A DNA stretch of 64,000 nt from assembly GCA_024516155.1 (NCBI GenBank), contig JAJJXM010000038.1, positions 434,001 through 498,000 of the forward strand, in the 5' to 3' direction. Under the pieces are notes generated by a model. It saw only the letters and a list, made by a program, of their open reading frames with translations. It was not told the DNA's origin and did no database searches. Position 1 is the first letter of the stretch. Each line of letters begins with the position of its first letter. This stretch comes from Pyronema omphalodes (taxonomy: Eukaryota > Ascomycota > Pezizomycetes > Pezizales > Pyronemataceae). The position numbers were made by a program, and so were the translations under genes. Below, one piece after another: positions 1 to 10,800 of the stretch.

Positions 1-264
1 AAGAAGACCCCAGCAATGCCTTGTTGAGCACTGGGCATGTTACAAGTAAGCATACCTGAAAGGCAGACAACCTTTTATTTTACTTTATTCCCAATATTGT
101 ACAAGCTTCTTGAGGAATACACATTTTACATATTGACGAGTTGTCATTGATGAAGAACCCTGTGTGGTGTCCTTAAAAAAAAAAAAAAAAAAAAAAATTA
201 TTCCTTTTTCTTCTTCCTTGTATCCTTGAAAAACAAAATCTAATATATCTTGATAGACTCCTAC
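1..264. other. Left edge, no recognised gene; A23 tract
   Basis: Nothing coding is recognisable here. A run of 23 A lies at 175-197. The Copia reading frame downstream is closed on its 5' side by a TAA at 241-243, so the gag, protease and integrase parts expected upstream of the Copia reverse transcriptase are absent, or lie outside the window in another frame. Whether these bases are degenerate element sequence or unrelated DNA cannot be decided. Confidence 0.4.
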
Positions 265-2030
265 ATGGCACGACGGCTGACAAGCAAAGCAAGAAGAATC
301 ATCAACAGACAAACAATACAGAAAGCCCATCAAGCAACTGGTGATGCATTCACATCAGCACAGGAGTCACAAATCCTCTCGGTGATTGATGACATCAACA
401 ATACAGCATCATGTACATCAGACCCGGGGACCTACCAGGAGGCAATGAATGGACCCAACCGCCAAGAGTGGGAGCAGGCAACTATCGAAGAATGGAACGC
501 TATTTTGCAAAACAATACTTTTGAAATATTCAAGGATTGTCAACTTCAGCCAAAAGAAACTCATCATGAGCCTCTAGAGACACAGAATATTCCTATATCC
601 ATTCCCTTTGGCACAAAACCAATTGGCAGCGGATGGGTTTACAGGACTAAGCGTAATCCAGATGGCTCAACCAGGTACAAGGTACGCTTGGTAGTCAAGG
701 GCTATCAACAGGTGCAGGGAGTTGACTATAATGAAACCTTTGCACCAGTTTCAAAATTAACTACACTTCGTCTTCTGCTGGCTACATGCGCAAGAAACAA
801 CTGGAAAATCCATCATCTTGATGTTGTTACTGCTTTTCTCAACCCAAAGATTGACAATGACAAGATCTTCATGCAGTTGCCAGAAGGTATGGACTGGGTT
901 GATAGGCGAATCCCAACAGGAGCAAAGGTCAGGTTATTGAAAGCACTATATGGCCTAAAGCAATCTCCACGCCTATGGTATGAGGCCATTAATTCTTTCT
1001 TGCTATCTCTTGGATTTAAACAATCAACGGCAGATCCGAATCTCTATGTCAAGGCTGGAGTGCTCCTTCTACTCTATGTGGATGACATCCTGATTGTCAA
1101 CACCTCCGGTACAAATCCTCCAAATGCAGCACAATCAGTCATCACAGCACTCGAAGGGAAATACAAGATGACGGATTTGGGCGAAGCAAAGCGTTTTTTG
1201 GGATTGGAAATTCATCGAGATGAGAAAGGAATATCTCTAGGTCAAGAATCATACATAAACATGATGCTCAAACAGTTTGGCATGGAAAATTGTCGAGACA
1301 TATCCAATCCTCTTGATCCAAATATCAGGCTGGAAAATGGGGAGTGTGAGGACAATGCAGCTGACCGAGATATATATCTTTCACTTGTTGGGTCTCTCAT
1401 GTATACAGCTCTAGGGACCCGTCCTGATATATCTTTTGCTGTCAGCTCGCTAAGCAGGTATAATGCAGCACCACTAGCCACACACTTAACAGCAGCCAAA
1501 CGAGTTCTGAGATATTTGAAAACAACATCCAAATTTCGATTAAATTTTCCTGCTGTGAGCCATGATCTACAGGGTTTCACAGACTCAGATTGGGCAGGAT
1601 GCCGTTCAACCAGAAAATCAGTTGGAGGAAATATCTTTCAAATCAACAATGGCACCATCAGCTGGAAATCAAAGAGTCAAACTGTTGTTGCTCTCTCAAC
1701 GCTGGAAGCGGAGTTTATTGCCTGCTCTGATGGTACCAGGGAAGCTATTTGGCTTAGCCGGCTAGAAGCTGATATGTTGCAACTTCCGAGGATTAAAACA
1801 GTCCAAATGGCCTGTGATAATCAAGGAGCTATTAAATTTATCAAATCTGGAATAGCCACGGTCAAAACCAAACACATCGATGTCAAACACATGCACACCC
1901 ATGATGAAGATAAAAAGGGAAATATCAACTTCCATTACATAGAATCACGAAATAATCTTGCCGACATTATGACGAAACCGCTACCAGTTCCACTGCATCA
2001 GGAACTTACAAAGAAGCTGGGAATCTACTG

Positions 2031-2031
<1 letters not shown>
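265..2031 (+). pseudogene. Copia (Ty1) pol fragment: reverse transcriptase and RNase H
   Basis: This is the C-terminal half of a Ty1/Copia polyprotein; an intact one would copy element RNA into cDNA in virus-like particles. About 589 codons are open from the first ATG. The RVT_2 domain starts near W-E-Q-A and has the motifs GYQQVQGVDYNETFAPV and the catalytic LYVDD at about 1072-1087. The RNase H part has GFTDSDWAGC and STLEAEFIA, and the protein ends normally (DIMTKPLP then GIY). Gag, protease and integrase are missing: a Copia polyprotein is usually about 1300-1500 residues, and in-frame TAA at 241 closes this frame. No stop or frameshift lies inside the remaining part, so truncation may be fairly recent. 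It is followed by A56, a polypurine tract and an LTR. Confidence 0.9.

Positions 2032-2086
<55 letters not shown>
2031..2086 (+). repeat. A56 homopolymer starting in the Copia stop codon
   Basis: The last base of the TGA stop is the first of 56 consecutive A. The run ends in GGGGAGAAAG. It is internal to the element, upstream of the polypurine tract, and so is not the poly(A) tail of a LINE. Confidence 0.95.
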
Positions 2087-2089
<3 letters not shown>

Positions 2090-2238
2090 GAGAAAGAAAC
2101 AGGGGGTGCTTGCTCAAAGGAAACAGGGGGTGCTTACGCATTGGTTATTGAACCAAATTTTTCTTTGGATATTCTTATTTATTTTTGTTTTTCTTTTTGT
2201 TATCAAGAAAGGTTTAGATGAGCTGTGGAAACCTTCCT

Positions 2239-2253
2239 CTCCAAGAGGGGGTG
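2239..2253 (+). other. Copia polypurine tract
   Basis: CTCCAAGAGGGGGTG directly precedes the LTR TG. Position and composition fit the plus-strand primer site used in LTR-retrotransposon replication. Confidence 0.75.
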
Positions 2254-2449
2254 TGTTGAAAACGGACCGGTCATGTTGAATAGTCAACATGACAAGGACA
2301 TATTGAAACAGCCATGTCCGTACTGGTCATGTTGCTTGGAGGAGTACGGTTCCCAGTATATAAACTGTAGTTAGAACCGTTCGTTAACAATAATCCAACT
2401 CACTTTACAAACTCAGTTTAATAGGTTAGAGCCCGGTCCGTTTTCAACA
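2254..2449 (+). repeat. Copia 3' LTR (196 bp)
   Basis: The LTR begins TGTTGAAAACGGACC and ends with the exact reverse complement, GGTCCGTTTTCAACA, a 15-bp perfect terminal inverted repeat with TG...CA ends. It contains a TATA box (TATATAAA, 2357-2364). A perfect 9-bp stem with a 4-base loop lies at 2271-2292 (TCATGTTGA / TCAACATGA). Confidence 0.85.
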
Positions 2450-2644
2450 GTGTCTCTCCAAATTATGCTGAAGATACTTCACCAGGGCAGAACCCTATCT
2501 GTTTACCGCCGATGTCGCATCTGTGCTGTGTATCGTATACTGTGGGATTGTGTAACGTCCTACCAGATGTGAATACACAAGATCGTCAATAATCCGGCCA
2601 CAATTAATTTCGGATACATCAAAATCCCCCCCCCCCCCCCCCCC

Positions 2645-2679
<35 letters not shown>

Positions 2680-2908
2680 GGAGCCGATGTCGTTATCTAA
2701 TCGCACATATGCCGTGGAAGTCCGTAATCCAAACCGAAGGCTATCGTTCAAGTCTTTCAAATCCGTATTCTTTTTCGAGTACATGTTTTCGCATCGCCTT
2801 CGTTATCAGTAGAAATTCCGTCAAGGCCTCTTTGGATTTCTTCTTGGAGTTGTTCTTCATAGTGAGGTGCTGTAGGGATTAATGAAATTGCTGCTATGAC
2901 TGGTCAGG
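2450..2908. other. Non-coding flank with C20-A31 tract
   Basis: No gene is seen. Adjacent homopolymers occur at 2626-2645 (20 C) and 2646-2676 (31 A). The last five bases before element B plus 2909-2913 form the left border of its insertion site. Confidence 0.6.
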
Positions 2909-2913
2909 CCGTG

Positions 2914-4053
2914 TGTAACGGCAAACAAGGGAGAGATAGCTGACGGAGAACCTGAGGGCTCTTCTCAATTATTCACTCTTGAGTTCGATGGATATATCCT
3001 TATAATAACTTCAACGTTAGAAACTCTTAAGCTGTGTCTAGCATCAACTTAAAGACTTTCTGTGTTTAGAAGTTAAGGAAATAAACAAAGATTTCAAGGG
3101 ACAAAGAGATCCAAAGACGGGGACGAGAACGAGGACGTAAACAAAGATTTTCGACAAAGTATTTGAATTTGTAAATAAACAAATAACTGTGTAAGGAGAA
3201 AAGAAAAACAAAATAAACAAACAAAGAAACAATCCTCTTATATACAATTTTTCCTCCTTACACGCCGAGCCACTACTTGCAGAATTTTCCCGAAAAATAA
3301 CTAAGTAAACAACGCGGTCGCGGTTGCGCGTTCTAGACGCGCTAACGCGTTCGTACCAAATTAGCGTGTTTGCGTGCACAGCCTCGTCGCGCGCTCGTTA
3401 GCGTATCTCGCGTGCGCGATAGCGTAACTCGCGTGCGCGGTAGCGTACTTCGCGTGCGCGCTAGCGTAACCCTAAGCGTAGTCACGCGCGCGCTTCCGTA
3501 ACCCTAATCGTGCGCGTGCGTCCGTAACCCTAACCCTAGCTGTGCGCGTACGGTCACAAACCTAACCCTAGTTTGTGTGCGTGCGGGTGCAACCCTAACC
3601 CTAGTCACGTGAAACCAGATCAGCTGCGATTGGAAAGATGGTGCAATACTGATAAGGTCACATGACTAGATCTTATCTTATCGATAAGATGATCGTGCCC
3701 TAGCCCTAGTCACGTGTGCGCACATTAGTAGACCAGTGCGCGTGCATACTGATCTACTATTGATTAGAACACGTGACCGATCTTATCTAATCGGATAAGA
3801 TGATCGGTAGACCGTAGGTATGGAATTTCCGAAAAGGGATCCGAGCTGACCCCTAACCCTGGGGGTAAGTCACGTGACCTTTTTGACAATTTGGGAATTG
3901 AGCGCAACCCTAACCCAGGCGAGTGACGAGTGATGATCGAAGACCGAAGGATAATAGAAATAAATAAACAAACGAGTGCTGGATAATGAAGCGAATGATA
4001 ATAGGTGAATGAATGACGAGGAGGGGGAAGGTAATAATTCTCGAGCCGTGACA
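2914..4053 (-). repeat. Element B 3' LTR (1140 bp)
   Basis: In element sense the LTR starts TGTCACGGCTCGAG and ends GCCGTTACA. A TATA-like TATATAAG (minus strand) lies at 3237-3244. The promoter-side half is rich in CACGTG boxes, WGATAR sites in inverted pairs (3675-3690 is a perfect 16-bp palindrome), TTAGGG-type telomere-like repeats (about 3460-3910), and imperfect repeats of about 23 bp containing CGCGTGCGCG (3385-3470). Confidence 0.92.
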
Positions 4054-4121
4054 GGATCCCCCTTCTTGGACTGAGCTCCGGCGAAGTAACTTCTAAGATA
4101 AGTTGGGGAGGGGTCCCGGTT
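4054..4121 (-). other. Element B polypurine tract and last pol codons
   Basis: On the minus strand the tract AAGAAGGGGGATCC directly abuts the B 3' LTR. The last ten or so codons and native stop of B pol (stop TAG complement near 4091-4093) lie here, cut off from the rest of pol by element A1. The TSD base group CGGTT is 4117-4121. Confidence 0.75.
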
Positions 4122-5529
4122 TGTCACACCCTAAAATGTGTGAGGATAGAATTGGTATCATATATAACGCAATGGAGAATATGGCAAACTCGACAGAGAA
4201 TGAATAGTCAGATTAGTATCCCGGGCCGGAACCCCCAGAGGAGCTCCGACAAGCCACGTCACGTGATTCGTGACTTTCCGATAGGACCTCACGAGGATCC
4301 CGGCCCGAGGCGTCGCAACTATTATTCAATGTCAGTTTGGGAGGATTCAGAAGAGAAGAGATTGGGGAACACTTACCTCATGGGTGTCGACTTACCCGTG
4401 AGCAACTACGAACGACGCTGATGGAGAACGAAGACGAAGACGAAAGGACACCTCCTTATACTTGAGGAGTGTTCGGAAGTTCACGGCTACAAAGGGGTCT
4501 GCATCGGAAGAGAGTTCCAAGGATGTGCAGAGCGGTGCGACGAAATCATCCGGTGTTACTTAGTTGGGTGAATGGTCAGCCAGGAAGACAAGGCAGAGTC
4601 TAGTCGGCAAACAGGAGTGGGGCTATGGACAAGGGTCAAGATTGCTAAGGCATGAGACGACGTCCATAAGCATGCAACCCTCTCAAGGAAACTGTTTGGT
4701 GGAACCGATATGACGCGCCCTTAGGCTATTGACTACCAACCAAGGAACAGCTCGGCGTTTGCATCCACACCAGGGTGTGGCTGCGCGCAAATGCGCGCAG
4801 GTGGAGCCATAATGACATCACACAGGAATGTGTCGGAGTGATCCACTCCGGTAGGACATGGATGCCTTATGATGTCAAATTCCTCCATTCGCAATCGAGA
4901 TTCTCTAGGGAGATCTATGATAGCACGACTCACAAGATAAATGACTCACATGTTATTTGTCAGAAGAGTTCATGCATTATGCAGTCAAGCGGAGTTGCCC
5001 TCCAATATGACTCATAACCCTGACACCTGATTGGAAGGTGTGGTAGTACAGAGAGGAATGTCAAGGATTAGTCTGACGATAGCAAGAATCATGCAAGCAA
5101 GTAATCAATATGATTACGCACTTCGTATGATGCAATCTATCAGCAGATGCGTCTCAGAAATGACTCTTGTCTTATCTCCTAGGCTCAGTTTGGAAATTGG
5201 TTCCCTAGGAAGTCTGGGCGAACTTGTAGACGAAAGTCTATAAAAGAGCCTTTGTCTTCCCTCTCTCTCCTCCATCATCAACCATTTGATCCTCTACGCG
5301 ACGATACCATTATCACCAACGAATACCTCCGAAGACAACCCTTAAGTTTATTCCGCCTGTGATCGATTAATTCTCTTCCTAGCTTTATCTTTGGATAAGC
5401 TCTATTAGTTCTTGGGAACAAAGTGTCTGTCGGTTCTTGGGAACGAAGTGTCTGTTAACACTGAGAACGAAGCACTAGAGATACAATCGGATAAGCCTCT
5501 GCATAGTCGAAGCTGTGCCCAGGTTCACA
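4122..5529 (+). repeat. Element A1 5' LTR (1408 bp)
   Basis: The LTR starts TGTCACACCCTAAAATG and ends CCCAGGTTCACA. It contains CACGTG-type sites near 4257-4263, four short perfect hairpins at 4765-4850, and a TATA box at 5239-5245. Small open frames inside it recur in all four A LTRs simply because the LTRs are copies; none resembles a protein. Confidence 0.95.
5239..5245 (+). promoter_or_regulatory. TATA box of element A1 5' LTR
   Basis: TATAAAA is followed by a CT-rich stretch (5252-5275) typical of fungal transcription starts. It lies about 290 bp before the end of the LTR, so U3/R would be expected around 5265-5280. The same motif is in every A LTR. Confidence 0.65.
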
Positions 5530-5638
5530 CTATAAACTTAAGGCTACAAGCTACCAAGTTTATTAATCGATACGATAACGAAAAGACCCTCTTCTAGGGC
5601 AAGCAAGATCAATTTCACAAAGCACCTACTACTCAGCA
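5530..5638 (+). other. Element A1 leader
   Basis: The 109 bp between LTR and gag ATG would hold the primer-binding site immediately after 5529. The sequence there (CTATAAACTTAAGG) is not a tRNA complement I can recognise. Confidence 0.5.
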
Positions 5639-7810
5639 ATGTCCTCCTACCGCAGAATCACTGCATCCCCGGCAGCCCGTCACGATGACGATGTTTCCAT
5701 GGGAGATATGGTGGAAGTCCATCGCCCTCAATCATGGGATCAACTCTCTGCAGCTGGTAAAGCTGTAGTTCGCCAGGGAACCACTGTCAGCAGGGACCAA
5801 CTTCCAGAATGGTTCGTCAAGATGGTGGACAGGATGGAGACAACTGAACAAGATGTGCAGGCATTGATTGAAGCCCTGAAGAAAGAAGGAGTCTCTGTAC
5901 AGACCGATATGCAAAACGTCAAGAATCTGTACCAAGAAATGTCAGGCATTATGCAAAATGCCTACGATGTTGTTATTCGACAAGGCGACATCGACAGAGA
6001 ACTCAACCAAACAGCCATTGTTAGACTCATCCAGTCAAGCAATGAATTCAGTTCTCAGGTTTGGAACGCCCTTGGTGAACTAGCCACGGACGCTCAAGAA
6101 AAGCAAACAGCCAACCACCAGGCTGTTCAACAACTCAACATTGGTGTACAGATCATCAATGATTACCTCCATGGATTCTCAAACCATCAACAAGGATGGA
6201 ACTTCGGTGTTGAAGGCTGGGCAGCCACAAAGAACCAGGCTGACCAACAAACGGACGAGCAAATCCGTCTTTTAGCCCACAATGAGCAAGAACAGCAACG
6301 AAGGCTTTTGGAGTATGAGACAGAAAGGGAAAATGAAAAGAAGGAGATTATCGATAAGGTCATTCAAAGGGTCATGGACATGACAGCCAACAACATACCT
6401 ATCGATGCACAGTCACTTGCGGATGCGGTACAGGACGAACCCCAACGCAGAACTGTCTCCCCAAGCATTTTTCAGGTGGCAGTAGACACAAATCTACCAC
6501 CCTCTAGAAACGACACACCCCCTCCAGCAGCAGGAGGAAATGGAGGACGAGGCAATGGCCCTCCAAGAAGAAGGGTTACCATTCCCCCTCCTGAGCCCTC
6601 CGATGATGGTCAAGGAAGACCCAGACAGCCAGAAAGGCCCCCTCGCCAAAAGACTAGAGAAGAAAGAGAAGCTGAGGAGGATGCAACAAGATTCCTCACT
6701 TCCATTATCGACAAGATCCAAGGACCCAGAGATGCACCAAAGAGACCCAAGATGCCAGAACTCAAGGCACCTCAATTTTTCTCAGGAAAGGACAAGACTC
6801 TGCTTAGGGCCTGGTGGATGTCAGTACAGGATTACGTGGAAACCTATGCCACATCCTGGCCTGATGAAGATGCGCAGGTTAAGTGGGTTGGTAGTCTATT
6901 CACCCACAAGGCTTTAGCATGGCACCAGGAGCGCAGGAAGTCTATTCAGAAACAGAAATTGAAGGATACTTGGGCTGCATTTTCCAGTGCATTTGAGACA
7001 AGGTTCGAGGATAAGAGGGAGGCTCAGAAGGACGTCAAACGCATTACAGAACTACAGTACGATGGTGATATCGATGATTATATCACTAAGTTGGAGGATC
7101 TGAATATGCGTGTTGGAGCACTGGGCCCTATGTTTAGGAATGTGATATGGGAGGCTATGACACCAGCTATCAAGAAGATGGTTTACCAACGGTGTGGAGA
7201 GGTTCCCAATGATGATGTTGCCCTGATTCATGCAGTCAAAGAAGCTGCACATGTTGTTGAAGGCTTGAATGAAGAATTAGGGTATACAAAGAAAAAGACC
7301 TTAGAAGTGCGTGGGGAACGCAAGGATAAAGGGAAAGAAAGGGAAGCTGCTCGCCCACGTGAGGTGCAGCAGAAGGACCGAAAGGTTAAGGATAAGGGAT
7401 CTAAGAAGGAATTTGCTGGGAAAAAGGACAGGAAGTCAGATAAACCGGCAGTTTATGCCTCAGGAAGGGAGGCTTTGCAAGGAGTACCCCAAGCCGAAAT
7501 CGACAAACACAAGAAAGATAAGGCTGAATGTTGGCGATGTGGTCGTGCTGGACATAGAATGTACGACTGCTATGCAAAGGAGACAGTTGGGGGAACTGAC
7601 CTGGCAAAGGATGGAAAGGTAGCTTCTTCAGGAAAGAGGAAGCGGGACGATGAAAATAATGAGGAAGGGCAAGAACAGGAAAGGCCCAAGGAAGCCAAGA
7701 AAGCGAAGACTGCTGCAGTAAGACAAGATGAGGAAGACACTCATATGTCTGATGCGCAACCAAGGATTTGGGAAATGGAGGATGAGGAAGTCATTGATTC
7801 GGATTTTTAG
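5639..7810 (+). CDS. Gag of chromovirus A1
   Basis: The protein is a structural polyprotein of 723 residues that would package element RNA into cytoplasmic particles. The N-terminal half is coiled-coil-like and rich in Q, E and N (about 1-260). A proline/arginine-rich linker follows (about 285-340). A retrotransposon gag capsid-like region spans about 375-540 (WWMSVQDYVETYA, LAWHQERRK, ITELQYDGDIDDYITKLE). A basic lysine-rich stretch precedes a CCHC zinc knuckle, CWRCGRAGHRMYDC, and the tail is acidic. The start is the first ATG after the leader. The gene ends at TAG 7808-7810 inside TTTTTAG, the likely -1 frameshift site into pol. Copy A2 encodes a 723-residue protein with few substitutions. 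Confidence 0.93.
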   Translation: MSSYRRITASPAARHDDDVSMGDMVEVHRPQSWDQLSAAGKAVVRQGTTVSRDQLPEWFVKMVDRMETTEQDVQALIEALKKEGVSVQTDMQNVKNLYQEMSGIMQNAYDVVIRQGDIDRELNQTAIVRLIQSSNEFSSQVWNALGELATDAQEKQTANHQAVQQLNIGVQIINDYLHGFSNHQQGWNFGVEGWAATKNQADQQTDEQIRLLAHNEQEQQRRLLEYETERENEKKEIIDKVIQRVMDMTANNIPIDAQSLADAVQDEPQRRTVSPSIFQVAVDTNLPPSRNDTPPPAAGGNGGRGNGPPRRRVTIPPPEPSDDGQGRPRQPERPPRQKTREEREAEEDATRFLTSIIDKIQGPRDAPKRPKMPELKAPQFFSGKDKTLLRAWWMSVQDYVETYATSWPDEDAQVKWVGSLFTHKALAWHQERRKSIQKQKLKDTWAAFSSAFETRFEDKREAQKDVKRITELQYDGDIDDYITKLEDLNMRVGALGPMFRNVIWEAMTPAIKKMVYQRCGEVPNDDVALIHAVKEAAHVVEGLNEELGYTKKKTLEVRGERKDKGKEREAARPREVQQKDRKVKDKGSKKEFAGKKDRKSDKPAVYASGREALQGVPQAEIDKHKKDKAECWRCGRAGHRMYDCYAKETVGGTDLAKDGKVASSGKRKRDDENNEEGQEQERPKEAKKAKTAAVRQDEEDTHMSDAQPRIWEMEDEEVIDSDF
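7804..7810 (+). promoter_or_regulatory. Probable -1 frameshift site, gag-pol of A1
   Basis: The gag zero frame reads GAT TTT TAG. The pol frame is -1 and opens only at 7798, just after a TGA at 7795-7797, so the two frames overlap by 13 nt. Within it, T5 at 7804-7808 lets a Phe-tRNA re-pair TTT to TTT while the TAG stop becomes TTA. The pol frame is open from 7798 to the first pol ATG at 7894 (32 codons), as expected for a fusion protein. The site is conserved in A2. Confidence 0.7.
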
Positions 7811-7893
7811 AGTCCTCTAGGGAAGCGTCACCCGAGGAGGATGGATATGAAGACGCAGTAATAGGGAAATGCGCAGGAATAAAAAGGAAATCA

Positions 7894-10800
7894 ATGGACA
7901 GCCTTCTGTCGACCAGGACTAAGAGTCGACGAAAAGACAATGGAGCAGCTATTCCAGTTACCCAGGAATCAGCTCCCACTCCACCTCACCATGGACCGAG
8001 ACCAATCATCAACATGGTTCTCAACTGGTCCAAGAATCAACAACGCACAGTTAGAGTCCTTCTTGATACAGGATCTACTGCTGCCCTCCTGGACAAAGCC
8101 TTTGTCCACAAATACAAAATCCCAACCGTTAAGAGAGACACCCCTTTACAAATCCGCAACTTTAACAATGAAATAGTTGCTGGAGCAGGTGAAGTCTTTA
8201 CGGTTCCTTTCATATTGCAGCATAAGAAACATTTTGCTGCAGAATCTTTTGAAGTCGCTCCACTCGATAGTGACTGCGATGCTATCCTGCCTTATTGGTG
8301 GATGGCACTACATCAGCCCTGCAACCTCTGGGGAGATCAAGACAAAATCTCCTTTACATCCTCACGTTGCAAAGAAAAATGTACAAAGGCGCAAGCCAGT
8401 GCCTTCTCACTCAAGGTCGATAAACATGTCCTCGACCATCCAGAAGCCTTAGTCTTAGGCCACATCTCATCTGTATCCACCAAAGAGGAATTATCTGAGG
8501 CCCTTCAGCAAGTCCCAGAGAAATTCCGCGGCTGGATCAACATTATGACAAAGGAAGCTGCAGATAGGCTTCCTGATCACAAACCCTACGACCATGCGAT
8601 TGACCTAGTTGAAGGCGAAAAGCCTCCTTGGGGACCTGTCTATGCTCTCAACGAAGTTGAGCTAGAGACACTAAGAGAATGGTTGAAGGATATGCTGCGC
8701 ACTGGTAAAATCAGACCTTCCAAGTCACCAGCAGCAGCTCCTATTCTCTTTGTCCCAAAGCCTCATGGCAGAGGTCTACGGTTATGTGTTGATTACCGGG
8801 GCATCAACAAAATTACAATTGCCAACCGGTACCCACTCCCACTCATGTCAGAATTACAAGACAGAGTTAGAGGAGCAAAAATATTTACGAAAATGGACCT
8901 CAAGAATGGATATCATCTCATCAGAATAAAAGAAGGAGATGAATGGAAAACGGCCTTTCGATGCCGATATGGATTATATGAATTTTCGGTTATGCCTTTT
9001 GGCTTGAGCAATGCCCCAGCCACATTCCAAGATATGATGAATCATATCTTTAGAGACATGTTGGATCAGGGAGTAATTGCGTATATTGATGATGTTCTCA
9101 TATATGCTGAGACAGAGGAAGAACACGACAAATTGGTTAAGGAAGTGTTAAAAAGATTGGAAGAAAATGGGCTGGTTATCTCTCCGGAAAAATGTGTTTG
9201 GGGACAAAACAGAGTGGAATTTCTGGGTTATATTATCAGCGAAAATGGCATTGAAATGGCAAAGGACAAGGTACAAACAGTCCTGGTATGGGAACCCCCA
9301 AAATCCTTGAAAGAAACACAAGGCTTTCTTGGATTCGCAAACTTCTATCGCAGATTCATCAAGGACTTCTCCAAAATATGTCGACCTCTCACAGAATCAA
9401 CAAAGGGCGATGCGAAGAAATGGGAATGGACTGTTGCTATGGAACTAGCATTTGATGAGCTCAAAAGTCGTTTCACTACTGCACCAATCTTAAGTCATTT
9501 TGACCCAAGAGAGGTTTGCATTGTTGAAACAGATGCTTCAGATTTTGCTTTAGGCGCAGTTCTATCCCAGAAGGGGGAAGATGGAAAGTTGCACCCCATT
9601 GCTTTCCACTCAAGAAAATTCACTCCTGCTGAGATTAACTATGAGATCCATGACAAAGAGCTGTTGGCTATTGTGGACTCATTTAAAGTATGGAGACGAT
9701 ATCTTGAGGGAGCAATGCACACTGTCCAAGTTTACAGCGACCACCAAAACCTTGAGTACTTTACAACAACAAAAGTACTCAATCGACGTCAAGCTAGATG
9801 GGCTCAAGAGCTTGCTGGCGTTGACTTTAAGATTTTTTATAGACCTGGGGTTAAAAATGGGAAACCTGATGCTCTATCTAGGCGTCCGGAGTTCCGACCT
9901 GAAAAGGGGGGAGGTGAAGATCAGCCGATTACGACGATCCTGCATAAGAGTCATTTTGCATCCATTTCGTCAATCAGCAGTGCTGGAGAAGGAACATCAT
10001 TTATTATTTCTTCAGCACGTCTTTCCTCTATTCCTTTTATTAAATGGTCAGAAGAATTCTTAAAGATGGTAAAGGAAGCTGGTAAGCTGGATGAGATTTA
10101 CGTGGAGGCAACAAAGAAAATTAAGGAACCATTGACGATAGATAATGGCATAGTCTATCGAAAGGAAAAACTATGGGTACCAAAGGATTTGGTAAGGACA
10201 GTTCTGGAATCTGAACATGACTCGAAAATTGCAGGTCACTTCGGACAGGACAAAACAATTGAATTAATACGAAGGAACTTCTGGTGGCCAAGAATGGAAG
10301 AACAAATAATAACTTATGTAAAGAGTTGTATGGAATGTCAAAAGGACAAAAAGGCACGGCACCTCAAGTACGGATTACTTCAACCTTTGGAACTACCCTA
10401 TGCCCCATGGCAATCAATCGCCATGGACTTTATCACCGACCTACCAGAATCCAATGGATGCGATCAACTATGGGTAATAGTTGACAGATTCTCTAAGATG
10501 GCCCACTTCATACCACTGCAAAAAGACGGCAAGACAACTGCAGACCTTGTTAGAATCTTTGCGAAGGAAATTTGGAAGTTACATGGGCTACCTACGGATA
10601 TTGTGTCGGACAGAGACTCCAGGTTTACAAGCACCACCTGGAAAGCATTTCTTGGGACGCTAGCAATCAAACCTAGAATGTCCACAGCGTTCCACCCTCA
10701 AACAGATGGACAGACGGAACGACTAAACCAGACAATTGAAGCATACCTCCGCTCCTTTGTCAATCATGAGATGAATGATTGGGTTGATCTATTGCCAATG

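Larger units (their letters stand above)
265..2449 (+). mobile_element. 5'-truncated Ty1/Copia LTR retrotransposon
   Basis: The element consists of the RT/RNase H frame, a 222-bp tail containing a 56-base A run and a 15-bp direct repeat (AAACAGGGGGTGCTT, twice at about 2098-2137), a polypurine tract ending at 2253, and one LTR. The 5' LTR is not in the window, so the target-site duplication cannot be checked. Confidence 0.8.

Noticed and set aside
3460..3920. Telomere or interstitial telomeric array
   Set aside because: CCCTAA units are dispersed, at most doubled, and lie inside both LTRs of element B.
4140..5243. Recurrent small open frames (93, 66, 80, 70 codons) in each A-family LTR
   Set aside because: They recur because the LTRs are copies of one another; no protein motif, and they lie in the promoter part.
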